NCBI GenBank assembly: GCA_019136685.1
Contig: JAGVTS010000197.1
Span: 1-32,549, forward strand
Length of the DNA stretch: 32,549 nt
Direction: 5' to 3'
Source: Bacillota bacterium
GTDB lineage: Bacteria; Bacillota; DTU025
The notes under the pieces: generated by a model
Databases searched by the model: none
Told to the model about the DNA's origin: nothing
What the model saw: only the letters and a program-made list of their open reading frames with translations
Shown: positions 1 through 9,688 of the stretch, one piece after another
How the letters are laid out: every line of letters begins with the position of its first letter
Position numbering within the stretch: the stretch's first letter is position 1
Made by a program: the position numbers and the translations under genes

Positions 1-697
1 GTGGTTTGGTGGGTGCAAGTTATCTGAATTCGCGCCGGCAACGGCGCATCCGTTTTCTGGAGCCAGGCCCGCGGCAAATCCGCAGGCAGAGACGGGTTAC
101 ATAATATGGCCACGTGCGCATATCTCCCGAACCTCCCCGGGAAGGCCCCCAGACGATCTCCGATTCCCCAGGAAGCCCCAAATCCGACCGATTTCCTCCC
201 CTGCCCGTAAAAACCTAGTACTTTCTGAATAGGCTCCGCGGAAAACCGTACTCTCTTCTCATAGGTTCGCTAACGCCCTGCTACACAAGGGTTTCCCTAA
301 AGGCCTGCGCAAGGCTATTTTCACCGGAAACTGACGCCTCCGAGCGCAGGCAGGCCTCCGCGCATTCCTTCCATCGATGTGGGTAATGCATGGATGAGAA
401 CCATATGGTTCTGCACGCACAGGCTTCCCCGACCGCCCTGGGCATTGGGGCCCGATTCTCCAGAACATTCGTGATGGACGAACGTGCAGCTAGGACCGGT
501 ATAAGAAGACGGCGCTCCAATAGTGGGCCGACGGGGATCGCCGTCGGGGGGCTTACCGTCCCCAAAACGCGCCCCGATTTCGCCCCAACGTCCTGAAGCG
601 TACGGTGCGTTCAAATCGAAATCGAAGCAAGGCAGAACGCCTTGCGCTCTGCCCTGCTCGGGCTTTGGGTCATTAGGTCATCGGGTGGATCAGTGGC
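1..697. other. Long stretch without a recognisable gene
   Basis: No reading frame here has both a convincing ribosome binding site and a recognisable protein; the open frames are short, overlap on both strands and read as low-complexity Arg/Pro/Gly. A perfect 7-bp stem (GCAAGGC/GCCTTGC, 627-645) overlaps an alternative pairing GGCAGA/TCTGCC (631-653), but no T-tract follows, so I do not call it a terminator. The stretch may be degraded sequence or the spacer downstream of an off-window gene. Confidence 0.5.
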
Positions 698-1102
698 CTA
701 GACTGTACTTCCCGGCCAATTCGGCCCGGGGATGTTGCCTCCCAGGTGACCGGCCGGCTGATTCAAGGGCGTGCTAGCGCCTACTCCCAGGTTGGACTGC
801 AGTGGGTTGAGATGCGCCGCTCCACCCGTTGTAGTTGCCCATGGACCAACTGCTTCTGAGAAGCCGTGCTTTACTCCGGCCGCGGTTGTGGCCGCGAGCG
901 ACGCCTGCGCTGCCTCTATCATTCTGCGGACCATGCCGCCGCCCACTGAACCGCAATCGCGAGAGGTCATGTCGCCCCAATATCCACCCTGGATGTTATG
1001 CGTGGGGACGTTGAGTTCGCTTGCGACCTCCCACTTCATCTGCTCCAAAGCCTGCCGCGCCTGCGGCACCAATGTCCGCTTGCTTTTGCGACTCGCTGGC
1101 AT
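698..1102 (-). CDS. Alpha/beta-type small acid-soluble spore protein, long form
   Basis: This is a DNA-coating protein of the spore core. The family signature is clear in the first half: an ARQALEQMKWEVASEL helix containing the usual protease (GPR) cleavage context, then a TSRDCGSVGG turn and a second helix MVRRMIEAAQASL. The GYWGDMTSR insertion before the turn resembles clostridial-type members. The start at 1102 follows GGGAGGTGA about 5 bases upstream; an in-frame ATG at 1156 has no such site. The protein is 134 residues, about twice the normal 60-75, because of a roughly 60-residue Gly/Pro/Asn-rich tail of unknown role. It is transcribed divergently from glmU. Family assignment is firm; the function of the tail is unknown. 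Confidence 0.9.
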   Translation of the reverse strand: MPASRKSKRTLVPQARQALEQMKWEVASELNVPTHNIQGGYWGDMTSRDCGSVGGGMVRRMIEAAQASLAATTAAGVKHGFSEAVGPWATTTGGAAHLNPLQSNLGVGASTPLNQPAGHLGGNIPGPNWPGSTV

Positions 1103-1208
1103 GCCTTCACCTCCCTCGAGTTTCTGAGTACATTCTTTGCACAGGTCATCGGGCATATGTTAGCTAACGCGAGGTGCTCAGAACGCTTCCTTCCACCCGC
1201 GTGAAAAG

Positions 1209-1237
1209 TTGACGAACCTGTATGCTTGGTATATGCT
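1209..1237 (+). promoter_or_regulatory. Predicted SigA promoter for glmU
   Basis: TTGACG (1209-1214) and TATGCT (1232-1237) are separated by 17 bases, about 50 bases upstream of the glmU start. Fit to the housekeeping consensus is good at -35 and moderate at -10. Confidence 0.55.
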
Positions 1238-1289
1238 CAAAGTGCCTACAACTTCATTATTCTAGTTCCATCTGGGTGGAGTGAACTTT

Positions 1290-2636
1290 ATGACGTCTTT
1301 CGTGGGGCTTGTACTAGCGGCAGGGCTTGGCAAGCGAATGAAGTCATCCTTGCCCAAAGCTCTTCACCAGGTTGCCGGGCAGCCCATGATTGACCACGTA
1401 ATCGGTACGCTTATCAAGTCTGGCGCCTCGCGAGTGATCACTGTGGTGGGCCATGAAGGCCACATCCTCCAAGAGCACCTGGCAGGGCGATCTGAAACAG
1501 TATGGCAACACGAGCAATTGGGCACCGGCCACGCCGCCGCACAGGCAGGGCCGGCGCTTGCTGGTTATGCCGGGAATGTTATCGTCATTCCCGGCGACGT
1601 CCCTCTCCTGTCGGCATCTGCCATTCAGAACCTTGTTGAGGCGCATGAGACTCGCGGCTACGCCGCCACAGTTCTCACCATGGTCGTGGATGATCCCGAT
1701 GAGTACGGCAGGGTGGTCAGGGATCCGTCAGGCCACGTGAGTTCCATAGTAGAATACCGCGATGCGTCGGATGAGATTCGTGCTGTGCGCGAGGTCAACA
1801 CCAGCGTTTACTGCTTCAATAACCATAATCTGTTCAATGCGCTTCCTTTGCTGTCAAATGATAATCAACAGGGCGAATACTATCTCACCGATGTGATATC
1901 TGTCCTGATTTCTCAGAACCTGCCGGTTGGCGCAGTTGCATTGGACGATGCGTCCGAAGGGATGGGCATAAACTCTCGGGTGGGGTTAGCCGCCGCCGAA
2001 CAGGCGATGCGCGACCGGAAACGGCGGTCGCTCATGGAAGACGGCGTAACACTGGTAGATCCGGCGAGCGCGTTCATCGATACACAGGTCACGATCGGGC
2101 GCGACACCGTGATCATGCCGTTCACCGTCATATCCGGCAGTACATCCATCGGCGAATCATGTAGTATCGGCCCATATGTCCACATTCGCGATTCAGCTAT
2201 CGGTGATGGATGTAATGTTGGCCCGTTTGCCTTCGTGCGCCCTGGTACTGTGCTGGGCGCCCGAGTCAAAGTGGGTGATTTCGTGGAGGTCAAGAACAGC
2301 AGGGTAGGAGAGGGCACCAAGATTCCGCACCTCAGCTACATCGGCGACGCAGTGCTTGGGGCGGGCATCAACATCGGCGCCGGCACTATTACCTGCAATT
2401 ATGATGGCGTGGCCAAGCACACTACTGTAATCGATGACGGCGCTTTTGTCGGAGCAAACTCTAACTTGGTTGCTCCTGTGCGGGTGGGGCAGAATGCCTA
2501 CATTGCCACCGGTTCTACGGTGACGACCGATGTTCCGGCGGAGGCGCTTGCCATAGCCCGGGCGCGTCAGGAGAACAAGGACGGGTGGGTCGCGAAGCGA
2601 AGGGCGGCCCAGGCTGCCAAGGAGGAGAAGAAGTAA
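1290..2636 (+). CDS. glmU: Bifunctional UDP-GlcNAc pyrophosphorylase / glucosamine-1-phosphate acetyltransferase
   Basis: Makes UDP-N-acetylglucosamine for peptidoglycan by acetylating glucosamine-1-phosphate and then transferring UMP, in the cytoplasm. The N-terminal nucleotidyltransferase half has [11 protein letters not shown] near residue 10 and the EQLGTGHA uridine-binding loop near residue 75. The C-terminal half is a left-handed beta helix of hexapeptide repeats with HLSYIGDA and [13 protein letters not shown], the acetyltransferase active-site region. It is 448 residues, the usual length. I chose ATG 1290 because GGTGGAG lies 8 bases before it; GTG 1281 overlaps that site. The stop codon overlaps the prs start (TAATG), so the two genes are co-transcribed and probably translationally coupled. 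Confidence 0.97.
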   Translation: MTSFVGLVLAAGLGKRMKSSLPKALHQVAGQPMIDHVIGTLIKSGASRVITVVGHEGHILQEHLAGRSETVWQHEQLGTGHAAAQAGPALAGYAGNVIVIPGDVPLLSASAIQNLVEAHETRGYAATVLTMVVDDPDEYGRVVRDPSGHVSSIVEYRDASDEIRAVREVNTSVYCFNNHNLFNALPLLSNDNQQGEYYLTDVISVLISQNLPVGAVALDDASEGMGINSRVGLAAAEQAMRDRKRRSLMEDGVTLVDPASAFIDTQVTIGRDTVIMPFTVISGSTSIGESCSIGPYVHIRDSAIGDGCNVGPFAFVRPGTVLGARVKVGDFVEVKNSRVGEGTKIPHLSYIGDAVLGAGINIGAGTITCNYDGVAKHTTVIDDGAFVGANSNLVAPVRVGQNAYIATGSTVTTDVPAEALAIARARQENKDGWVAKRRAAQAAKEEKK

Positions 2637-3583
2637 TGCTTTCTTGCCACCGGAAACTGAAGGTCTTCGCATGTAACTCCAATCCGGAGATGGCGGAGGA
2701 GATCGCGGTCAACCTGGGCACTACGCTTGTGAAATCGTGCGTCGGAAGGTTCAGCGACGGCGAGATACGTGTGCAGATACATGAGAGCATCAGGGGCGCG
2801 GACGTATTCGTGATCCAGTCCTTGAGCCGACCAGTTCATGATAACATCATGGAACTGCTCATAGTTGTCGACGCGTTGAGGCGCGCGTCGGCCCGCTCCA
2901 TCACAGCAGTGGTGCCGTATTATGCATATGCGCGGCAGGACCGCAAAGCGCAGCCCAGGGAGCCTATTGCGGCAAAGCTCCTGGCCAACCTGCTAACGGC
3001 GGCCGGGGCGACGAGGGTGCTTACCATAGACTTGCACGCTCCGCAGATTCAGGGCTTCTTCGACATCCCGGTGGACCACCTGAAGGCGGCCCCCATACTT
3101 GCGCAGCACCTGGACGCGCGTGGGCTGCGCGGATGCGTGATAGTGTCGCCGGATGTGGGCGGGGTCACTCGAGCAAGGGTGATTGCCGAGCATCTGGATG
3201 CTACCTTGGCGATTGTGGACAAGCGTCGACCGCGGCCCAATGTGTCGGAAGTCATGAATATCATAGGCGAAGTCAAAGGCAAGCCGTGCGTGATAGTGGA
3301 TGACCTGGTCGATACTGCCGGAACGATAGTCCAGGCTGCTGCGGCATTGCTCGATTCGGGCGCCACAGAAGTCCGCGCGTGCTGCACTCATGGGGTGCTA
3401 TCGGGGCCGGCGATAGAGCGCCTGAAGTCGTCGGTGATACAGGAACTGGTGATCACAAACACTATTCCGGTGAGCGCCCACGATAATATCGACAAGATTA
3501 CGGTTCTGTCGGTGGCGCCTCTCTTTGCCGAGGCCATCCGGCGGATATACGAAGAGCTCTCCGTGAGCATACTCTTTGAGTAG
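2636..3583 (+). CDS. prs: Ribose-phosphate pyrophosphokinase (PRPP synthetase)
   Basis: Converts ribose-5-phosphate and ATP to PRPP, the precursor of purines, pyrimidines, histidine, tryptophan and NAD. Visible motifs are [10 protein letters not shown], the flexible-loop region [39 protein letters not shown] and the PRPP-binding loop [13 protein letters not shown]. Length is 315 residues, typical of class I enzymes. The start is fixed by an AAGGAGGAG ribosome binding site at the end of glmU and by the one-base TAATG overlap. The glmU-prs pair is conserved across Bacillota. Confidence 0.97.
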   Translation: MLSCHRKLKVFACNSNPEMAEEIAVNLGTTLVKSCVGRFSDGEIRVQIHESIRGADVFVIQSLSRPVHDNIMELLIVVDALRRASARSITAVVPYYAYARQDRKAQPREPIAAKLLANLLTAAGATRVLTIDLHAPQIQGFFDIPVDHLKAAPILAQHLDARGLRGCVIVSPDVGGVTRARVIAEHLDATLAIVDKRRPRPNVSEVMNIIGEVKGKPCVIVDDLVDTAGTIVQAAAALLDSGATEVRACCTHGVLSGPAIERLKSSVIQELVITNTIPVSAHDNIDKITVLSVAPLFAEAIRRIYEELSVSILFE

Positions 3584-3631
3584 CAGGCCGCAGGGTGCTG
3601 ACTCGAGACTACGCGGGCGGCAGGTAGTGAG

Positions 3632-4189
3632 ATGTTTCTGATAGTCGGGCTCGGTAACCCCGGATCTCGGTACGAGTGCACACGTCATAATGTGGGGTTC
3701 ATGGTTCTCGACCGCCTTGGGCGCGAATTCGGAGTCGCCTTCCGAAAGGCGCCCTATCACAGCCTCGCGGCTCGTGCCAGGGTATCCGGAAATGACTTGG
3801 TCCTCATGAAACCTCAGACATATATGAACAACAGCGGTATCGCTGTTGCAGAAGCGGCGCGGTGGCACAAAGCCGGCCCCGAGTCGCTGATTATTGTGTA
3901 CGACGACATGGACCTTGAAGTAGGACGGTTGCGCATACGCGCAAGGGGCAGCGCCGGTGGCCACAACGGGATGAAATCCATCGTGGAGCATGTGGGAACC
4001 GAAGAGATCGTCCGGCTGCGACTGGGTATTGGACGTCCCGATCCGTGGGATGACCCTGTGAATTACGTAACCGGGTCGTTCCGCAGGGATGAGCTTCCTA
4101 TTATGTCGGATGCGATTATGTGCGCGGTCCGTGCCATACTATGTACTGTGGAAGAGGGCGTGGACGCCGCACAGACGCGCTTCAACTGA
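3632..4189 (+). CDS. pth: Peptidyl-tRNA hydrolase
   Basis: Releases tRNA from prematurely terminated peptidyl-tRNA. The family motifs are all present: GLGNPGSRYECTRHNVGF, which carries the catalytic histidine, LMKPQTYMNNSG, and DDMDLEVGRLRIRARGSAGGHNGMKSI. The 185-residue length is normal. It lies 48 bases after prs and 82 bases before mfd. The ribosome binding site (GGCAGGTAGTGAG) is weaker than its neighbours', which fits a position inside an operon. Confidence 0.97.
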   Translation: MFLIVGLGNPGSRYECTRHNVGFMVLDRLGREFGVAFRKAPYHSLAARARVSGNDLVLMKPQTYMNNSGIAVAEAARWHKAGPESLIIVYDDMDLEVGRLRIRARGSAGGHNGMKSIVEHVGTEEIVRLRLGIGRPDPWDDPVNYVTGSFRRDELPIMSDAIMCAVRAILCTVEEGVDAAQTRFN

Positions 4190-4271
4190 ACACGTTCCCA
4201 TGGGTACGTTCCCAGCCGAGGCCGGCGCTGGGCTATGTTGCAATTCGCTCGGTCGCCTTGGAGGTGTGGGC

Positions 4272-7200
4272 TTGACCGGGATTCTGAGCATCTTGCTTGA
4301 GTCCAAGACCTTCTCAGATGTGCTGAGAAGAGTCACCCGCGGTGTGAACAGGACTCACATTGCAGGTCTATCCGGCTCGCGAAAGTCGTTGTTCATAGCG
4401 GGCTTGCTTTGGCATACTCGAAGAACAGTGTTTGTTGTGACTCCGAACCAGTTGGAGGCGGACGCGATCGCGGGCGACCTGACGGTCCTGGCCGGACAAG
4501 ACCGGGTATTCGCCTTCCCTCCTGTCGACATGATGCCTTATGAAGAGGCGCCGCTCAGCGCAGATCTTTCGGCCGCCCGCACGAGAGCGCTGGTGTCGCT
4601 CATGGAGGCCGGACGCCAGTGCGCCGTCATTGCCCCCGTGCGCTCCCTGGGCAAGCGGATCGTTCCGATCTCGGTGTTCCGGGAACACGTATTCCGTCTT
4701 CGCCAGGGCGACACCTGTGACCTGGACGAGTTGGCCGACCGCCTTGTTGCCGCCGGTTATGAGATTCTGCCAAAGGTGGAGGCGCGCGGTCAGGCCAGTG
4801 TGCGCGGCGGCATAGTCGACGTATTCCCGCACGACGCCGATTCGCCGGCCCGGATAGAGCTGTTCGGCGACGAAATTGAGTCGATAAGGTCATTTGACGT
4901 GAATACGCAGCGATCGAGCGGACTCATGCACGAGGCGCTGATAACCCCGGCCCGCGAATTCCTCTACGACTCTGAGCGGCTAAGCCGTGCGTGTACGGCG
5001 ATCCGAGGTGAACTAGAGCGTGTGGAGCGTGTTGAGCGCACGGAACGTGCCGACCGCACGCAGCCGAGGTTCCAATCACAGCTACGAGAGCGAGTTGTGC
5101 ACCATCTGGAGCGCTTCGAGACTGGCGCTCGCTTTGACAATGAGGAACAGTATCTGCCGTTCTTCTATCCCGAGAAGACTTCGGTAGCCGATTGGGCGCC
5201 CGACGCGCTCTTCGTCATCGACGAGCCTGTGCGGGTAGAGGAGGCCCTCGATGGATACGAGGCTGACGTGCGGGAGACGTACGCGAGCCTGCTTCAAGCG
5301 GGCATGGTTCTGCCGTCCCAAGCGGAGTCGTACCTGAGCGACCGGGACATCGCCGCGTCTATCGACAGGAGGCAGGCTGTGTCGATTTCACTTCTGTCGC
5401 GGGAGACAGAAACGCGAGCCACAGCCGACGACGACGTCGCGTCGGTGATCGCTCCAGTCAAGCAGGCTGACCTGTACGCGGGCCGCTTCGAAGACTTGGT
5501 CCACGATATCAAGAAGTACCGGAAACGGCAATACCGTGTTGTGTGCTCGGTGTCTACAAGTGATCGCCGCGACAGGTTCGCCGAGACTCTGGAAGACAAC
5601 GGCGTGCCGGTGACAAGACTTGCGACCCTTGCCGAGTTGCCTGATAGAGGCAGCGTAAGCGTGATCACAGCCGAGATGACATCGGGCTTCCAGTATCCAG
5701 ATATTAGGCTTCTGTTGCTCACTGATGCGGAGATCTATGGTAGGCAGAAGAAGAAGAGGCAGTTGTTCGCGGCGGCTGAAGAGGGCGCGAGAATCGCTAG
5801 CTACACCGATCTCACTCCTGGTGACTATGTGGTGCACGTAAATCACGGAGTAGGTCGGTATTCGGGGGTCCAGAGGCTGGAAGTAGGCGGAGTGCAGCGG
5901 GATTACCTGCTGGTACAGTACGCAGGCGAGGACCGAGTGTACGTGCCCACCGACCAGGTGGCGATGCTCCAGAAGTATATTGGCATGGAGGACGCCGCTC
6001 CCAGGCTGAACAAGCTGGGAGGGGCTGAATGGGCGAGGTCCAAGAACCGAGTCAGAGAGTCGGTGAAGGACATGGCTCAGAACCTGCTGAAGCTGTATGC
6101 TGCACGCGATAGCGTCAAGGGCTACTCTTTCTCGCGCGACACTGTGTGGCAGCAGGAATTCGAGGATGCCTTTCAGTACGAAGAGACGCCGGATCAGTGG
6201 CGTGCCATCGTAGATGTCAAGCGCGATATGGAGAAACCGCTGCCCATGGATAGACTGCTCTGCGGCGATGTGGGCTTTGGAAAGACCGAGGTGGCTCTGC
6301 GCGCGGCGTTCAAGGCCGCGGCCGACGGGAAACAGGTGGCGGTGTTGACTCCCACCACAATCCTGGCTCAGCAGCACTACAACACGTTCACCGAGCGTTT
6401 TCGGGGCTTTCCCATGAAAATAGCCATGCTGTCGAGATTCCAGACGGAAGCTGAACAGCGCGAGACAGTGCGGGGCATCAGGATGGGTTCAGTGGACGTG
6501 GTAATCGGAACGCACCGACTGCTGTCGCAGGACGTGGCCTTCCGTGACCTCGGCCTTTTGGTGGTGGACGAAGAACAGCGATTCGGTGTAGTACAGAAAG
6601 AGCGAATCAAGGAACTTCGCAAGGAGGTCGATGTCCTTACCCTGACGGCAACTCCCATTCCCCGGACACTGCACATGGCAATGGTTGGCGTGCGAGACAT
6701 GAGTCTGATCGAGACGCCTCCCGAAAACAGGTTCCCTATCAGGACTTATGTGTTGGAGCAGAATGAGGCCCTGATAAGGGAGGCTGTGCTCAGAGAAGTC
6801 GACCGAGGCGGCCAGGTATACTTCGTGCACAATAGGGTTCAGACTATTGACGAGGTGGCGACGGCTCTCGCGCGGCTGGTGCCAGAGGTTTCCATTGGAG
6901 TGGCCCACGGACAGATGCCCGAAGACAGGCTGGAGCGAGTTATGCTGGAATTTCTCGCTCGTGAGTTTGATGTTCTCGTCTGTACAGCTATAATAGAATC
7001 TGGTATCGATATTCCCAACGTCAACACCATTGTGATCAACGACGCTCAGAACTTCGGGTTAGCCCAGCTATATCAACTACGCGGTCGGGTGGGCCGCACT
7101 AACAGGGTGGCTTATGCGTATCTTCTCTTTAGGCGGGACTTGGTGCTCACTGAGCTTGCGGAGAAGAGGCTCGCGGCCATACGTGAGTTCACGAGCCTGG

Positions 7201-7862
7201 GGTCGGGCTACAAGATAGCTCTGCGTGACCTGGAAATACGGGGGGCCGGAAACATACTCGGCGCGGAGCAGCATGGGCACATAGCAGCCGTCGGCTTCGA
7301 GATGTACTGCCGGCTTCTGGAAGACGAGATAAGGGAGTTGAAGGGCGAAGCGAAGAGGCCTGAGCCCGCCCAGGTTATGATCGATCTGCCGGTTGATGCC
7401 TTCGTGCCGGATAACTATGTATCCGACTCGCGGCAGAAGATCGATGTCTACAAGAAGATCAACGGCGTCGATACGATGGAAGACGCAGCCGACCTCACAC
7501 GTGAGTTTGTCGACAGATTTGGCCCGTTGCCGGCCCCGGTATCAAACCTCATAACAATTGCCGCCATCAGAGTGCTTGCACGCGAGTTAGGCGTCATGGC
7601 CATCGCAGGCGAGCGCAACTTGGTGATCGTGAGGTTTCCGGAGGGCGTGCGCTATGCGAGCCAGGATATCATCAGGATAGCGAGGCCTTTCAAGGGCAGG
7701 GTCATGTTGGGCGCCGGGAGGTCGCAGACTATTAGAGTTAAGACGCAGGGGATGCCGGATAGGGAGATACTAGATACGTTAGTTGGAGTGCTTACAGAGA
7801 TGAGGCAGAGAGCGGCAGCAGTGGATCGAGTAACTAGTACACAGGAGGCGATTGACGGATGA
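4272..7862 (+). CDS. mfd: Transcription-repair coupling factor
   Basis: Removes RNA polymerase stalled at DNA lesions and recruits UvrA. An N-terminal UvrB-like module is followed by a CarD-like polymerase-interaction domain (about residues 510-575, GDYVVHVNHGVGRYSG). The SF2 translocase carries Walker A GDVGFGKTEVA (about 665), DEEQRFG (about 766), TATPIPRTL and QLRGRVGR, followed by the C-terminal TRCF domain. I chose TTG 4272 because GGAGGTG (4260-4266) lies 5 bases upstream and family homology begins just after it; an ATG 183 bases upstream would overlap pth and add unrelated residues. The resulting 1196 residues fit the family. Its stop overlaps the spoVT start (ATGA). Confidence 0.96.
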   Translation: MTGILSILLESKTFSDVLRRVTRGVNRTHIAGLSGSRKSLFIAGLLWHTRRTVFVVTPNQLEADAIAGDLTVLAGQDRVFAFPPVDMMPYEEAPLSADLSAARTRALVSLMEAGRQCAVIAPVRSLGKRIVPISVFREHVFRLRQGDTCDLDELADRLVAAGYEILPKVEARGQASVRGGIVDVFPHDADSPARIELFGDEIESIRSFDVNTQRSSGLMHEALITPAREFLYDSERLSRACTAIRGELERVERVERTERADRTQPRFQSQLRERVVHHLERFETGARFDNEEQYLPFFYPEKTSVADWAPDALFVIDEPVRVEEALDGYEADVRETYASLLQAGMVLPSQAESYLSDRDIAASIDRRQAVSISLLSRETETRATADDDVASVIAPVKQADLYAGRFEDLVHDIKKYRKRQYRVVCSVSTSDRRDRFAETLEDNGVPVTRLATLAELPDRGSVSVITAEMTSGFQYPDIRLLLLTDAEIYGRQKKKRQLFAAAEEGARIASYTDLTPGDYVVHVNHGVGRYSGVQRLEVGGVQRDYLLVQYAGEDRVYVPTDQVAMLQKYIGMEDAAPRLNKLGGAEWARSKNRVRESVKDMAQNLLKLYAARDSVKGYSFSRDTVWQQEFEDAFQYEETPDQWRAIVDVKRDMEKPLPMDRLLCGDVGFGKTEVALRAAFKAAADGKQVAVLTPTTILAQQHYNTFTERFRGFPMKIAMLSRFQTEAEQRETVRGIRMGSVDVVIGTHRLLSQDVAFRDLGLLVVDEEQRFGVVQKERIKELRKEVDVLTLTATPIPRTLHMAMVGVRDMSLIETPPENRFPIRTYVLEQNEALIREAVLREVDRGGQVYFVHNRVQTIDEVATALARLVPEVSIGVAHGQMPEDRLERVMLEFLAREFDVLVCTAIIESGIDIPNVNTIVINDAQNFGLAQLYQLRGRVGRTNRVAYAYLLFRRDLVLTELAEKRLAAIREFTSLGSGYKIALRDLEIRGAGNILGAEQHGHIAAVGFEMYCRLLEDEIRELKGEAKRPEPAQVMIDLPVDAFVPDNYVSDSRQKIDVYKKINGVDTMEDAADLTREFVDRFGPLPAPVSNLITIAAIRVLARELGVMAIAGERNLVIVRFPEGVRYASQDIIRIARPFKGRVMLGAGRSQTIRVKTQGMPDREILDTLVGVLTEMRQRAAAVDRVTSTQEAIDG

Positions 7863-8413
7863 GACCGACCGGTATTGTGAGGCGCATTGACGAGCTCGGA
7901 AGAATCGTGGTGCCCAAGGAGCTTAGGAGGAGTCTGCGGATACACGAGGGAGACTCGGTCGAGATATTTGTTGATCCAGACGGTAGCGTCGTGTTGAAGA
8001 AGTATTCCGCTGTCGGGCAACTCAAGGAGGTAGCTGTCGACATGGCGGAGGCGCTGGCGAGGTCGTCCGGCGAGGTAGCCCTGATATGCGACAGGGACGT
8101 AGTGATAGCGTGTGCCGGCGCTGGCGAGCACAATCTGGTCGACCGTGCTGTGGGTCGGGCAGTTGAGAAGTCCATGGTAGAACGGCAGGTTCTGCTAGTC
8201 CACTTCAGCGGCGGAAGCGAGTCATCCTCGATTTTGGTGGACGACGGCAGCGAGTTCGCGCTGATCTCGGCGGCCATAGCTCCCATAGTGGCAGACGGTG
8301 ACCCCGTCGGCGCTGTGATCATTGGTACACCATCCCAGCAGAAGACCGTCGGAGATCTCGAGGAGTCGCTAGTAGTTACAGCAGCAGGGTACATCGGTCG
8401 GCAGGTTGAGTAG
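7859..8413 (+). CDS. spoVT: Stage V sporulation transcription regulator SpoVT
   Basis: An AbrB-type DNA-binding regulator that tunes forespore (SigG) gene expression in spore formers. The N-terminal swapped-hairpin domain is clear, with RRIDELGRIVVPKELRRSL and then GDSVEIFVD. The rest (about residues 55-184) fits the GAF-like sensory domain of SpoVT. Its 184 residues exceed AbrB/Abh (about 95) and match SpoVT. The ATG overlaps the mfd stop codon. In B. subtilis spoVT also follows mfd, which supports the assignment. Confidence 0.94.
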   Translation: MRPTGIVRRIDELGRIVVPKELRRSLRIHEGDSVEIFVDPDGSVVLKKYSAVGQLKEVAVDMAEALARSSGEVALICDRDVVIACAGAGEHNLVDRAVGRAVEKSMVERQVLLVHFSGGSESSSILVDDGSEFALISAAIAPIVADGDPVGAVIIGTPSQQKTVGDLEESLVVTAAGYIGRQVE

Positions 8414-8453
8414 CGACAGAGCCGATGTGACACGAACAGGAGGCGCCGGCGCT

Positions 8454-9251
8454 ATGGCAGATGATTGCAGATACCCTGCTGACCGACTTATCGGTATCAT
8501 GACGCGGCTTCGCGGAGCTGACGGGTGCCCGTGGGATCGAAAGCAGACGTCATCATCGCTGAAGCCGTACGTGATCGAAGAAGCGTACGAAGTTGTCGAA
8601 GCAGTAGACGGCGGGGACCCGGGCAAGCTCTGCGAGGAGCTAGGCGACCTCCTGCTGCAGATAGCGTTTCATTGCCAGATCGCAAGCGAGCAAGCTGCAT
8701 TCAACTTCAATGATGTCGTGGATTCCATCTGCGAGAAACTCATCAGGCGGCATCCGCATGTGTTTGCAGACGTGAAGGCCGATGACTCCGGCACGGTGTT
8801 GCGGAACTGGGAGCGCATCAAGCAGAAGGAGAAAGAGTCGGACAGCGGCGAGCCCGCGTCGATACTGGACGAAATACCCAGTTACTTGCCGGCTCTGATG
8901 CAGGCGGCTAAGATACAGGACAAGGCGAGCCGGGTGGGCTTCGACTGGCGATACGCGGAGGAAGCCGCAGCCAAGGTGTGGGAGGAAACCGGCGAATTCC
9001 AGGAGGCGCTGGCATCGGGCCAGCGTGACCGTGTCCAGGATGAGATGGGTGACGTCTTGTTCGCAGTGGTCAACGTGGCGCGCCTGCTGAACATGGACGC
9101 AGAGGAAACGTTGCGACGCGCCAACGGCCGTTTCGCCAACCGGTTTCGCTACATTGAGCGTTGGGCTGACGGACGCGGCGTGCGTCTTGAGGACATGACG
9201 CTTGAAGAGATGGACGCTGTGTGGAACGAAGCCAAGGAGGCAGGGCTGTAG
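8454..9251 (+). CDS. mazG: Nucleoside triphosphate pyrophosphohydrolase MazG
   Basis: Hydrolyses (d)NTPs to NMP and pyrophosphate, a house-cleaning role. Two MazG modules are visible: the first with GCPWDRKQT, EEAYEVVEA and EELGDLLLQIAFH, the second with EETGEFQEAL and DEMGDVLFAVVNVARL. This tandem arrangement and the 265-residue length resemble E. coli MazG. Bacillus YabN at the same position carries an extra N-terminal tetrapyrrole-methylase domain, which is absent here. The ATG at 8454 has AGGAGG about 9 bases upstream; an in-frame TTG at 8406 lacks one. Confidence 0.93.
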   Translation: MADDCRYPADRLIGIMTRLRGADGCPWDRKQTSSSLKPYVIEEAYEVVEAVDGGDPGKLCEELGDLLLQIAFHCQIASEQAAFNFNDVVDSICEKLIRRHPHVFADVKADDSGTVLRNWERIKQKEKESDSGEPASILDEIPSYLPALMQAAKIQDKASRVGFDWRYAEEAAAKVWEETGEFQEALASGQRDRVQDEMGDVLFAVVNVARLLNMDAEETLRRANGRFANRFRYIERWADGRGVRLEDMTLEEMDAVWNEAKEAGL

Positions 9252-9362
9252 AGGTACGCGCACGTTTGCGGGCACTGTTGCTTGTGAGTGTTACTCGTGC
9301 GCATCATGTGCCTTGGGTCGGCATAGACATCCATAGGACCATTGTCCAAGGGGGTGCTGTCT

Positions 9363-9674
9363 ATGGCCGCCAAGGGGCCGGATGTGCCGGAGGAAATCAG
9401 ACGAAAGCGCCCGGGGCTTCAGCACAAGCTGGTGCTGGTGGACCGTGAGAGCATGACCGTTGAAGGGGTCATGAACGTCGAGAGCTTCGACGACGAGGAG
9501 ATCGTTCTCGAAACCAACGCCGGCATGCTCACCGTGGTTGGCCACGATCTCCACATCAGGCAGCTCAGCCTGGAGGAGGGCGTCATTGAGATCGACGGGT
9601 ATGTGGAGTCGTGCGACTACACGGATGAAAACCCCGGGAGGTCCAGAGGGATTCTGGCGAGGCTGTTCAGATAG
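9363..9674 (+). CDS. yabP: Sporulation protein YabP (YabP/YqfC family)
   Basis: A small protein needed during sporulation in the mother cell; its biochemical role is unknown. HKLVLVDRESMTVEGV, the DDEEIVLETNAGMLTVVG core and HIRQLSLEEGVIEIDGYV are typical of the family. The 103-residue length agrees. The ATG 9363 follows GGGGGTG; a TTG at 9342 would add seven unconserved residues. A 111-base gap separates it from mazG, and a weak SigE-like -10 (CATAGACA, 9322-9329) lies there, too poor to call. It is followed 14 bases later by the transglycosylase-like gene. Confidence 0.9.
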   Translation: MAAKGPDVPEEIRRKRPGLQHKLVLVDRESMTVEGVMNVESFDDEEIVLETNAGMLTVVGHDLHIRQLSLEEGVIEIDGYVESCDYTDENPGRSRGILARLFR

Positions 9675-9688
9675 ACGGAGGACGCTAG

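Noticed and set aside
627..653. Alternative hairpins suggesting an attenuator
   Set aside because: No T-tract and no downstream gene in register; the next genes are on the opposite strand or more than 600 bases away with their own promoter.
5388..6377. 329-codon frame opposite mfd
   Set aside because: Antisense shadow of a well-conserved gene; no family features.
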